A DNA stretch of 12,151 bases from Aquificales bacterium (GCA_027035985.1 JALVTI010000028.1:1-12151); one strand, 5' to 3'. Positions 6,381 to 12,151 are shown, numbered from the stretch's first letter. Notes: a model not told the origin generated them from the sequence alone. Numbers and translations are program-made.

Positions 6381-6475
6381 TGGCGGAGGGGGTGGGATTC
6401 GAACCCACGGAGCGGGGGGATACCCCGCTCAACTGCTTAGCAAGCAGCCGCCTTCGGCCTCTCGGCCACCCCTCC
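6381..6475 (-). tRNA. tRNA-Ser (anticodon GCU)
   Basis: The acceptor stem is GGAGGGG pairing with CCCCTCC, with discriminator G and an encoded CCA (6383-6381). The anticodon arm pairs GCTGC with GCAGT around the loop TTGCTAA, giving GCT, which reads AGC/AGU serine codons. The long variable arm (GAGCGGGG...CCCCGCTC) marks a class II tRNA, as expected for serine. The T arm contains GTGGG-TTCGAAT-CCCAC. Total length is 95 nt including CCA. Confidence 0.97.
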
Positions 6476-6489
6476 TTCCGAAGGTTAAT

Positions 6490-6518
6490 AATATAGGGCA
6501 ATTCCTCCAAAAGGTCAA
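6490..6518 (-). promoter_or_regulatory. Sigma70 promoter of tRNA-Ser and SRP RNA
   Basis: On the minus strand TTGACC (6518-6513), a 17-bp spacer and TATATT (6495-6490) form a strong vegetative promoter. The expected transcription start lies about 6-8 nt ahead of the tRNA 5' end at 6475. It points away from dnaK. Confidence 0.75.
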
Positions 6519-6574
6519 GGTATTTTTTCCACCCGCCGGAGGGTCTAACTTGATAGTTCCTTTGTTAGGTTAAC

Positions 6575-6603
6575 TTTATAAAATTCTGCTAAAGGTTTAT
6601 ATT
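6575..6603 (+). promoter_or_regulatory. Candidate promoter of dnaK
   Basis: TTTATA (6575-6580), 17 bp, then TATATT (6598-6603) would start transcription near 6610 and give a leader of about 27 nt carrying the ribosome-binding site. TATAAAAT at 6577-6584 is an alternative -10. I see no CIRCE (HrcA) inverted repeat and no sigma32-type CCCCAT box, so the mode of heat control is not evident. Confidence 0.4.
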
Positions 6604-6622
6604 AGATTTTTAGTAAAGTCCT

Positions 6623-6636
6623 TGTGGAGGAGAGAG
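6623..6636 (+). promoter_or_regulatory. Strong Shine-Dalgarno site of dnaK
   Basis: GGAGGAGAG at 6627-6635 lies immediately before the ATG at 6637. It decides the start against the in-frame TTG at 6622. It is the only strong ribosome-binding site before a recognised gene in the window. Confidence 0.85.
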
Positions 6637-8550
6637 ATGGGAGAAAAGATAATCGGTATAGATTTGGGAACCACCAACTCGGTTGTCTCCGTCGTTGTGG
6701 GCGGGGAGCCGGTTGTTATACAAAACCAAGAGGGAAGCAGAATAACCCCCTCGGTGGTCTCTTGGACTAAGGAGAAAGAAATTCTTGTCGGAGAACCGGC
6801 AAAGCGTAGGGCTATACTCGACCCGCTAAATACCGTTTACGAGAGTAAGCGTTTTATAGGTAGGAAATACGACGAGGTTAAGGATATAGCCAAAAAGGTG
6901 TCCTATAAGGTCGTTCCCGACGAGAAGGGCGATGCGGCTTTCGATATTCCTAACGCCGGTAAGGTAGTCCGTCCGGAGGAGGTTGGAGCCCACATTTTGA
7001 GGAAACTCAAGGAAGCCGCCGAGGCATATCTCGGAGAGGAGGTTAAGAAGGCGGTTATAACCGTTCCCGCATACTTCAACGAACGTCAGCGTCAGGCTAC
7101 CAAAATGGCAGGTAAGCTCGCCGGTTTGGAGGTTGTCAGGGTATTGAATGAACCCACGGCGGCGGCGCTCGCCTACGGTCTCGACAAGAAGGAGAACGCC
7201 AAAATTTTGGTTTACGACTTCGGAGGCGGAACCTTTGACGTTTCCATACTCGAGGGTGGAGAGGGCGTTATAGAGGTCAAGGCTACGGCGGGCGACCCCT
7301 TCCTCGGCGGTGCGAATATCGACGAAAGGATTATGGACTGGCTCATCGAGGAGTTTAAGAAGGAAACCGGCATAGACCTAAGGCAGGATAAAACCGCCCT
7401 TCAAAGGCTCAAAGACGCCGCCGAGCAGGCTAAAAAGGAACTCTCTTTTAAAATGGAAACCGAAATATCTTTGCCCTTCATAACGATAGACCCGGAGACC
7501 AAACAGCCATTGCACCTCCAGAAGAAGCTAACCCGCGCCCGTCTCGAACAGATGATAGAGGATATCGTTGACCGCACTATGGATATAGTTAAGGAAGCCC
7601 TTGCCGATGCGAACCTAAAACCGGAAGATATAGACGACGTGGTCTTGGTCGGAGGTTCGACCAGGATACCCCTCGTTCAGAGGAAGATTAAGGAGTTCTT
7701 CGGCAAGGAACCCCACAAGGGTGTTAACCCCGACGAGGTTGTCGCCGTCGGCGCAGCAATTCAGGGTAGCGTTTTGAGCGGAGAGAAAAAGGATGTTCTA
7801 CTCATAGACGTAACCCCCCTATCGCTCGGAATAGAGACCTATGGCGGCACCATGACCGTGCTAATTCCGAGGAATACCCCCATACCGGTTAGGAAGTGCG
7901 AAACCTTTACCACCGTGACCGACTTCCAAACCGAGGTTGAGATTAAGGTCTACCAAGGTGAAAGCCCTATAGCGAAGGAAAACAAACTTTTGGGAACCTT
8001 TAGGCTTACCGGAATACCTCCCGCACCGAGGGGTGTCCCCCAAATAGAGGTTTGCTTCGATATAGACGCCGACGGAATACTCCACGTTACCGCCAGGGAT
8101 AAGGCTACCGGTAAGGAACAGTCGATAACCGTTCAACCCTCCAGCGGTCTGACCGAGGAAGAGGTTAAGAAGATGCTCGAGGAATACGAAAAGCACAAAG
8201 AGGAATACGAGAAGAAGAAAAAACTCATCGAGCTTAAAAATCAACTCGACCAAATTGTCTATCCGATAGAGAGATTCCTCAAGGAAGCAGCGGACAAGTT
8301 CACCGAAGAGGAGCGTAAGGAACTCGAGCAGTTGGTAATTGAGAGCAGAAAGGCTATAGAGACCTCCACCGACCTAGAGGAGGTCGAAAGACAGCTCAAG
8401 AAAGCGCAGGAGGTAGCCGCCAAATACGGTGAAAAGCTCTACAAGTTAGCCCAAGAGAACCAAAAGGGCGAAAATAAAGGCGGCGATAATAAGGGTGGCG
8501 ACAACAAAGGGGACGACCAAGGTCCCATAGACGCCAAACCTGTCGATTAA
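6637..8550 (+). CDS. dnaK: Molecular chaperone DnaK (Hsp70)
   Basis: ATP-driven cytoplasmic chaperone of 637 residues, a normal length. The nucleotide-binding domain starts with IIGIDLGTTNS and contains VYDFGGGTFDVS, the NEPTAAALAYGLDK block and VLVGGSTRIP. The interdomain linker is VLLIDVTPLSLGIET. The substrate-binding domain includes the TVTDFQTEVEIKVYQGE and FDIDADGILHVTARDKATG regions, followed by a Lys/Glu-rich helical lid. The tail is a Gly/Asp/Asn/Lys repeat (three GGDNKG-like units) ending DAKPVD instead of the E. coli-style EEVKDKK. An in-frame TTG at 6622 exists, but the ATG at 6637 is chosen because GGAGGAGAG lies directly before it and translation from it starts with the usual MGEKIIGIDLG. 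No dnaJ or grpE adjoins it. A strong terminator follows, so it is probably monocistronic. Confidence 0.98.
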   Translation: MGEKIIGIDLGTTNSVVSVVVGGEPVVIQNQEGSRITPSVVSWTKEKEILVGEPAKRRAILDPLNTVYESKRFIGRKYDEVKDIAKKVSYKVVPDEKGDAAFDIPNAGKVVRPEEVGAHILRKLKEAAEAYLGEEVKKAVITVPAYFNERQRQATKMAGKLAGLEVVRVLNEPTAAALAYGLDKKENAKILVYDFGGGTFDVSILEGGEGVIEVKATAGDPFLGGANIDERIMDWLIEEFKKETGIDLRQDKTALQRLKDAAEQAKKELSFKMETEISLPFITIDPETKQPLHLQKKLTRARLEQMIEDIVDRTMDIVKEALADANLKPEDIDDVVLVGGSTRIPLVQRKIKEFFGKEPHKGVNPDEVVAVGAAIQGSVLSGEKKDVLLIDVTPLSLGIETYGGTMTVLIPRNTPIPVRKCETFTTVTDFQTEVEIKVYQGESPIAKENKLLGTFRLTGIPPAPRGVPQIEVCFDIDADGILHVTARDKATGKEQSITVQPSSGLTEEEVKKMLEEYEKHKEEYEKKKKLIELKNQLDQIVYPIERFLKEAADKFTEEERKELEQLVIESRKAIETSTDLEEVERQLKKAQEVAAKYGEKLYKLAQENQKGENKGGDNKGGDNKGDDQGPIDAKPVD

Positions 8551-8559
8551 AAACCTATC

Positions 8560-8587
8560 CCCGCCGCTTCGCGGCGGGCTTTTTTTA
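8560..8587 (+). terminator. Intrinsic terminator of dnaK
   Basis: CCCGCCGC (8560-8567) pairs perfectly with GCGGCGGG (8571-8578) around TTC, followed by C and seven T (8580-8586). It lies 9 nt after the dnaK stop. The T-run is on the plus strand only, so it does not serve the convergent coiled-coil gene. Confidence 0.92.
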
Positions 8588-8610
8588 TAAGAAATATTGC
8601 TCTAATTAAC

Positions 8611-9282
8611 CTAAATTAGTTTTTCCAAAAACCTTTCCACCTCTTGACGGAACTTTTCCCACTTTTCCACCAAAATGTGTTTTTCTTCTTCCCACTTACC
8701 CTTTAAGGTTTCATATTCCTTTTTAATCTCCTCAAAGCGGTTTTGGATATCGGAAACCAATTTTTGGTATTCCTCTTTCAGGTTTTCCTCCTTCTGTTTG
8801 GCGGTTTCGACCAAACCGTTAAGGATTTGTTTATATTCCTCCAATTTCTCCTTTAGGAGTTTGATATTCTCCTCCACATCTTTGGAAGCCTCTTGGGAGA
8901 CCCTAACGACCTCCTCTTTTAAAATCTCAACCGACTCTTGGAGTTCTTTTATTTTCTCCTCCAATTGGAGGATTGTTTTTGCTTTCAGTTCCTCAACAAG
9001 GTTTCTTGCCGAATTTTGGAGTTCCTCAACCTTGGTTAGGAGATTTTGCGATAGATTTTCCTTAAGTTGGTCGAGTTTTTGGTTCAGTTCCTCTAATTGT
9101 TGTCTATACTTTTGAAGCTCTTCCGCCGAAAGTTTTTCTTTACGCTTTTCCAGTTCCTCCACCAGTTGTTTTATTTGGGGAGTGAGCTCTTGGAGTTTTT
9201 CATTAGCCTCCTTTTTTAGTTCCTCTTCGAGGGCTTTTAACCTTTCAAGGGTCTCCTTTAAAGAGCCATCCAAACCTTTCAT
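8611..9282 (-). CDS. Coiled-coil protein of unknown function
   Basis: The product from the ATG at 9282 is 223 residues and is almost entirely predicted coiled coil: heptad-like Leu/Ile/Val positions with Glu and Lys between them (for example LEELNQKLDQLKENL), no Pro after the first fifth (one in LTPQ), and a single short N-terminal lead, MKGLDGS. There is no signal peptide, membrane segment or catalytic motif, so it is probably a cytoplasmic rod-like or scaffold protein. Such sequences cannot be assigned by composition alone, since similarity to SMC, apolipoprotein-like or phasin-like proteins may be convergent. A longer frame from a TTG at 9306 is possible, but the ATG is preferred because TTAATT lies 8 nt ahead of it, inside that extension. 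It faces dnaK convergently and diverges from nadE. Confidence 0.75.
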   Translation of the reverse strand: MKGLDGSLKETLERLKALEEELKKEANEKLQELTPQIKQLVEELEKRKEKLSAEELQKYRQQLEELNQKLDQLKENLSQNLLTKVEELQNSARNLVEELKAKTILQLEEKIKELQESVEILKEEVVRVSQEASKDVEENIKLLKEKLEEYKQILNGLVETAKQKEENLKEEYQKLVSDIQNRFEEIKKEYETLKGKWEEEKHILVEKWEKFRQEVERFLEKLI

Positions 9283-9297
9283 GGTTTTGAAATTAAT
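9283..9297 (-). promoter_or_regulatory. Putative leaderless-type promoter of the coiled-coil gene
   Basis: On the minus strand TTAATT (9296-9291) ends 8 nt before the ATG at 9282, with no Shine-Dalgarno between. The same hexamer and spacing occur at nadE on the other strand. There is no clear -35 box. Confidence 0.38.
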
Positions 9298-9342
9298 CGC
9301 CGCCAAGCGGTTAGCAACCCAAAGACCTTTAAAGACGGGGTG

Positions 9343-9357
9343 TTTAATTAAACCTTA
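9343..9357 (+). promoter_or_regulatory. Putative leaderless-type promoter of nadE
   Basis: TTTAATTA (9343-9350) precedes the nadE ATG; TTAATT ends 8 nt before it and no ribosome-binding site lies between. The surrounding TTTAATTAAA is palindromic. No clear -35 box is visible. Confidence 0.4.
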
Positions 9358-11097
9358 ATGCGGATTGCCCTGGCACAGGTAAACCCCAAAGTGGGGGATT
9401 TCGATAGGAACCTCTCCCTCGTAAGGGAATACTCTGAAAAAGCCCACCTCGAGGAAGCCGATTTGGTAATCTTCCCCGAATTGGTCTTAAGCGGTTACCT
9501 CCCCGAGGATTGGCTTTTGAGGGAGGAGTTCCTGAAGGGGGTGGATGAAACCTTAAAACGCCTCGTGGAGTTTTCAAAAGAAATAGACCCCGTTTTGGTG
9601 GTCGGATATCCCAAACTTACCGAGGGAGGTATCGTTTACAACACCTTAGGAGTTATACATAAGGGCAAACTCCTCGGGGAGTATTACAAACACTACCTAC
9701 CCAATTACGGGGTTTTCGACGAATACCGCTACTTCGGTAGGGGGGAACACCTCCTCACCCTCGAGGTGGGAAGGGGAGAAAATAGGACAAAAGTCGGATT
9801 CCTCATATGCGAGGATATCTGGCATCCGACCCTCGCGAGGGACTACGCCCTTTTGGAAGTCCACCTATTGGTGTCGATAAACGCCTCCCCCTACGAAGTG
9901 GGAAAGTTTGAGAAGAAGTTAAAGTTTGTCAGTGCCCGCTCCACCGACGGGCTTTACTACACCGCCTACGTAAACCTGGTCGGCGGACAGGACAGCCTCG
10001 TATTCGACGGCAGGAGCTTTGTCGTCTCCCCGCAGGGGCAATTGGTTAAAGTGGCGAAAGCCTTCGAGGAAGACCTCCTAATTGTGGATATAGAACCCCA
10101 AAACACGGTGCGCTCCCGTCTGCGCGACCAGAGGGTAAAGGAGGCTACGATTTGCGAAGGTGTGTCGGAAGAAGTTATAAACCTTTCGGTGGAAAAGGAA
10201 TTGAATACCTCCTCCGAAAGGAACGGAATTTTCACCTATACACCTATGGAGTTTGAGGAGGAAATTTTCAAAGCCCTCGTGTTGGGTATAAGGGATTACT
10301 TCTCCAAACAGGGGTTTAAAAGGGCGATTTTGGGACTTTCGGGGGGAATAGACAGCGCGCTGACAGCGGTTTTGGCGAGCGAGGCGCTCGGCGCCGAGAA
10401 CGTGTTAGCCCTCTACATGCCGACGGTTTTCAACTCCACCGAGAGTTACGAGGATGCGAAACGCTTGGCGGAGAATTTGGGAATAAACTTCCGCGTTGTG
10501 GAGGTTGAACCCTTTTTCGAACGCTTTGAGGAGACCTTTAAAAACCTGTTCCCCGATTGGAGGTTTGATGTAGCCGACGAAAATATCCAAGCCCGTATAA
10601 GGGCAAACATACTCTTTTACTTCTCCAACAAAGGGGGTTATATAGTTCTCTCCACCTCCAACAAGAGTGAGAGCGCGGTCGGATACACCACCATTTACGG
10701 GGATATGGCAGGGGGATTTGCCCCCATAAAGGACGTATACAAAACCTGGGTCTATCGTCTCGCCCGTTGGTATAACCGATATAGGGGTAGAGAGGTCATT
10801 CCCCAAAGGATAATAGAAAAGCCGCCTTCGGCGGAACTGAGACCCAACCAAACCGACCAGGACACACTCCCACCTTACGAGGTGCTCGACCAAATCCTCC
10901 AACTCTACATAGAGGAAAACCTCCCCCCCTCGGAGATAGTAAAGAGAGGCTTCGAACCACAATTGGTGGAAAGGGTTATAAAATTGCTCCACCGTGCGGA
11001 ATACAAGAGAAAACAGGCACCTATAGGGGTGAAAATAACAAAGGTCTCCTTCGACAGGGATTGGAGAATACCTATAGTCAAAAGGATTGTCTTTTAA
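9358..11097 (+). CDS. nadE: Glutamine-dependent NAD+ synthetase (two-domain)
   Basis: Catalyses the last step of NAD+ synthesis, amidating deamido-NAD+ with ammonia drawn from glutamine through an internal channel. The protein has 579 residues, typical of the glutamine-dependent form. The N-terminal nitrilase-type amidase domain (about 1-265) has the Glu-Lys-Cys triad: Glu41 (FPELVLSG), Lys111 (YYKHYLPN) and Cys151 (FLICEDIWHP). The synthetase domain begins near residue 300. Its ATP P-loop is LSGGIDSA (327-334), followed by STSNKSESAVGYTTIYGDMAG and the KPPSAELRPNQTDQDTLP block. All key residues are present. The ATG at 9358 matches the family start (MRIALAQVNPKVGDF). It is not in an operon: it diverges from the coiled-coil gene, and the region downstream has no recognised gene. 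A small hairpin (CCGCC-TTC-GGCGG) lies at 10822-10834 within PPSAE. Confidence 0.97.
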   Translation: MRIALAQVNPKVGDFDRNLSLVREYSEKAHLEEADLVIFPELVLSGYLPEDWLLREEFLKGVDETLKRLVEFSKEIDPVLVVGYPKLTEGGIVYNTLGVIHKGKLLGEYYKHYLPNYGVFDEYRYFGRGEHLLTLEVGRGENRTKVGFLICEDIWHPTLARDYALLEVHLLVSINASPYEVGKFEKKLKFVSARSTDGLYYTAYVNLVGGQDSLVFDGRSFVVSPQGQLVKVAKAFEEDLLIVDIEPQNTVRSRLRDQRVKEATICEGVSEEVINLSVEKELNTSSERNGIFTYTPMEFEEEIFKALVLGIRDYFSKQGFKRAILGLSGGIDSALTAVLASEALGAENVLALYMPTVFNSTESYEDAKRLAENLGINFRVVEVEPFFERFEETFKNLFPDWRFDVADENIQARIRANILFYFSNKGGYIVLSTSNKSESAVGYTTIYGDMAGGFAPIKDVYKTWVYRLARWYNRYRGREVIPQRIIEKPPSAELRPNQTDQDTLPPYEVLDQILQLYIEENLPPSEIVKRGFEPQLVERVIKLLHRAEYKRKQAPIGVKITKVSFDRDWRIPIVKRIVF

Positions 11098-11098
11098 C

Positions 11099-11125
11099 AA
11101 TTTTCCTCTTTTTAAAGGAAAAATT
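11099..11125 (+). terminator. Weak hairpin after nadE
   Basis: TTTTCCT (11101-11107) can pair with AGGAAAA (11116-11122), extended by AA/TT on the outside, just after the nadE stop. It is AT-rich and lacks a downstream T-run, so terminator activity is uncertain. It could act for either strand. Confidence 0.3.
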
Positions 11126-11560
11126 AATGCAGCGGTAACAAAAAAATTACGAAATTAGATTTATTGACAAACTAAAAAATTGAAAAAAATAGGCATGTCA
11201 ACTTAAAGAACCATAGATAGCGAGACGAAAAGTAAGTAAATAAGCTAACCAACTTCTCTTCTTACCGTCTTATATTTGCTATTGGCTGGAAACCTTTTAA
11301 AAATCCCTTCATCTTTTTTTATCGGCATAAATGCTCTCTACTGCGTTTTTTTCTCCCAAATGTTTCATTCTCCCGTTCTATCCCTATTTCCCTACTATTT
11401 GATTCTATACCATAGAACTTTATCTATTATTACCTTTTTGCTCCCTGTATTTAATAAAACTGGCTTTGCTACTTTCTTACGAACTGTGGAATAAGTCAAT
11501 TAAATAGTTATTTTTCTTTTCACTTACAAAACTTCCGCCAGAAAGCCTTTTGCGTAAGCG
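11126..11560. other. AT-rich intergenic region, no recognised gene
   Basis: About 435 bp between nadE and the transposase region. The longest plus-strand frame (from a TTG at 11276) is hydrophobic and has no ribosome-binding site; I do not accept it. The minus strand between about 11494 and 11270 has one frame that reads as Lys/Arg-rich, protein-like text (for example YSTVRKKVAKPVLLNTGSKK and FKRFPANSKYKTVRREVG) but is broken by several stops. It may be a decayed gene. TTGACA and its reverse complement TGTCAA stand at 11164-11169 and 11196-11201, without convincing -10 boxes. Confidence 0.4.
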
Positions 11561-11565
11561 TTAAC

Positions 11566-11583
11566 CTCCGCCTTTAGGCGGAG
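11566..11583. repeat. GC-rich hairpin, candidate left-end structure of the IS200/IS605 element
   Basis: CTCCGCC (11566-11572), TTTA, GGCGGAG (11577-11583): a perfect 7-bp stem in AT-rich surroundings, about 80 nt before the transposase start. TnpA enzymes of this family recognise such subterminal hairpins. The cleavage site and element boundary cannot be fixed from this sequence alone. It could instead be the right-end relic of another element of the same family. Confidence 0.45.
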
Positions 11584-11633
11584 TGCTATTGTTAGCTAAG
11601 GGATGAATGGCGGAAAAGTTGATTTTCTCTTCT

Positions 11634-11662
11634 TTTGTTGATAGAATCAATTTATCAACAAA
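11634..11662 (+). promoter_or_regulatory. Hairpin covering the tnpA start region
   Basis: TTTGTTGATA (11634-11643) and TATCAACAAA (11653-11662) form a perfect 10-bp inverted repeat with a 9-nt loop. The last paired base is the A of the tnpA ATG. In the mRNA this would mask the initiation region. IS200 of enteric bacteria is known to limit transposase translation with a 5' leader hairpin; a similar role here is inference. Confidence 0.5.
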
Positions 11663-12072
11663 TGAAATTGAAAAGGGGTAGAAAGCAGGTCTATCTGCTT
11701 AACTACCATTTCGTTTGGATACCTAAAAGGCGAAAACCTGTTCTTGTAGGAGATGTAGCAAAAAGATTGAAAGAATTAATTGAAGAAAAAGTAAAGGAAT
11801 TAGGTTTAGAAATCTTGGCTATGGAAATAATGCCCGACCATATCCATCTTTTTGTTTCCGCTCCTCCAACTATCTCCCCTCATCAAATTATGTTCCGCAT
11901 TAAAGGTTATACTTCCCGAATTCTAAGAGAAGAATTTCCCCATCTTAAAAAGCTTCCATCTCTTTGGACTCGCTCATACTTTGTTGGTTCCGCTGGAAAC
12001 GTTTCCTCTGAAACTATTAAGCGGTATATAGTATGCAAAATTGCGAAAAATTTAAAACTTTGTTTTAATTGA
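11662..12072 (+). CDS. tnpA: IS200/IS605-family transposase TnpA (Y1 HUH), C-terminus possibly frameshifted
   Basis: The single-strand DNA transposase of IS200/IS605 elements, 136 residues from the ATG. The HUH metal-binding motif is His60-Ile-His62 in MPDHIHLFVSAPP. The conserved FHFVW-like start appears as NYHFVWIPKRRKPVL, and SLWTRSYFVGSAGNVSSETIKRYI leads to the catalytic Tyr122. After YI the usual E-x-Q continuation is replaced by VCKIAKNLKLCFN, so the Gln normally four residues after the Tyr is missing. In a shifted frame the sequence reads MQNCEKFKTLF to a stop at 12068, which would place a Gln in that position; a one-base loss near 12031 is therefore plausible. The frame extends to a TTG at 11635, but the ATG is chosen from family length. 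No tnpB is seen, so this is IS200-like or a remnant. AT-rich codon usage differs from the housekeeping genes. Confidence 0.85.
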   Translation: MKLKRGRKQVYLLNYHFVWIPKRRKPVLVGDVAKRLKELIEEKVKELGLEILAMEIMPDHIHLFVSAPPTISPHQIMFRIKGYTSRILREEFPHLKKLPSLWTRSYFVGSAGNVSSETIKRYIVCKIAKNLKLCFN

Positions 12073-12151
12073 TGATATAATTAATTTCTGCATAAACTAA
12101 AGGAATTTTAGGAGTAAAATAAATGGTTAAAAATTGAAAAATGCCCTTGGT
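12073..12151. other. Window end: AT-rich sequence with a ribosome-binding site and a very short frame
   Basis: AGGAG (12110-12114) stands 8 nt before an ATG at 12123, but the frame reads only MVKN before TGA. The right end of the IS element and the start of the next gene may both be here; the sequence is too short to decide. Confidence 0.3.

Larger units (their letters stand above)
11561..12072 (+). mobile_element. IS200/IS605-family element, boundaries uncertain
   Basis: The transposase gene with its upstream hairpins (11566-11583 and 11634-11662) forms one recognisable mobile element. The span given covers only the visible parts. The left boundary may lie some bases upstream, and the right end lies between 12073 and the window edge or beyond. 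These elements have no terminal inverted repeats or target duplications, so the limits need comparison with an empty site. Confidence 0.5.

Noticed and set aside
6307..6573. Open frames on both strands across this segment (67 and 86 codons)
   Set aside because: They lie across the SRP RNA and tRNA-Ser genes, whose structures explain the sequence; the translations are low-complexity Gly/Pro/Arg-rich.
6496..6636. CIRCE or sigma32 heat-shock control site before dnaK
   Set aside because: No GCACTC-N9-GAGTGC repeat and no CTTGAA/CCCCAT pair are present.
6622..6636. Upstream TTG as the dnaK start
   Set aside because: It would translate through the ribosome-binding site itself; the ATG at 6637 fits the Hsp70 N-terminus.
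11164..11201. TTGACA and inverted TGTCAA as divergent promoters
   Set aside because: No adequate -10 box at 16-18 bp on either strand and no gene in reach.
11276..11494. 72-codon hydrophobic plus-strand frame starting with TTG
   Set aside because: No ribosome-binding site or nearby -10 element, no recognisable family, and its composition follows from T-rich DNA.
1..12151. CRISPR array, tnpB/guide RNA gene, prophage or defence operon
   Set aside because: No regularly spaced direct repeats and no effector, nuclease or phage structural genes were seen.

Overview
The window reads as a piece of a bacterial chromosome, most likely from a thermophile of the Aquificota type or a similar deep-branching lineage. 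This rests on Lys/Glu/Ile/Val-rich proteins, very GC-rich stems in the stable RNAs against a moderate-GC coding background, a small (about 75 nt) SRP RNA, glyQ encoded without an adjacent glyS, and compact spacing. The taxonomic guess is inference. The genes are mostly housekeeping, and I see no clear new multi-gene system. The most interesting material is in start-site architecture and in two AT-rich accessory patches.

Layout. At 2-412 is the 3' end of hemC (heme synthesis), followed by a small secreted protein of unknown function (456-857) and cysS (892-2376). A tRNA m6A-type methyltransferase gene runs the other way (2373-3071) and shares its stop region with cysS. Only 23 bp separate it from glyQ (3095-3973). 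Next comes an AT-rich patch: an orphan UDP-sugar 6-dehydrogenase (4023-5309), about 170 bp without a gene, and a possible frameshifted small gene (5484-5598, minus). A small alpha/beta hydrolase (5609-6268, minus) follows. Upstream of it on the same strand are the SRP RNA (6286-6360) and tRNA-Ser(GCU) (6381-6475), driven by a good sigma70 promoter. Divergent to these is dnaK (6637-8550), with a strong hairpin terminator. A coiled-coil protein (8611-9282, minus) and two-domain nadE (9358-11097) diverge from a 75-bp spacer. From 11098 to about 11560 no gene is recognised. The window ends in an IS200/IS605-type transposase gene (11662-12072) with regulatory-looking hairpins and a probably altered C-terminus.

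How it fits together. cysS, glyQ, tRNA-Ser, the tRNA methyltransferase, SRP RNA and DnaK all serve protein synthesis, targeting and folding; hemC and nadE make cofactors. Each gene appears to have its own promoter; there are no long operons. Most protein genes lack a Shine-Dalgarno sequence and instead carry a -10-like AT hexamer (TAAAAT, TTAATT and similar) ending 7-10 nt before the ATG. That spacing would start the transcript at or near the start codon, as in leaderless transcription. dnaK is the clear exception, with a leader and a strong GGAGG. Base and codon usage in the dehydrogenase and transposase patches differ from the rest, suggesting later acquisition.
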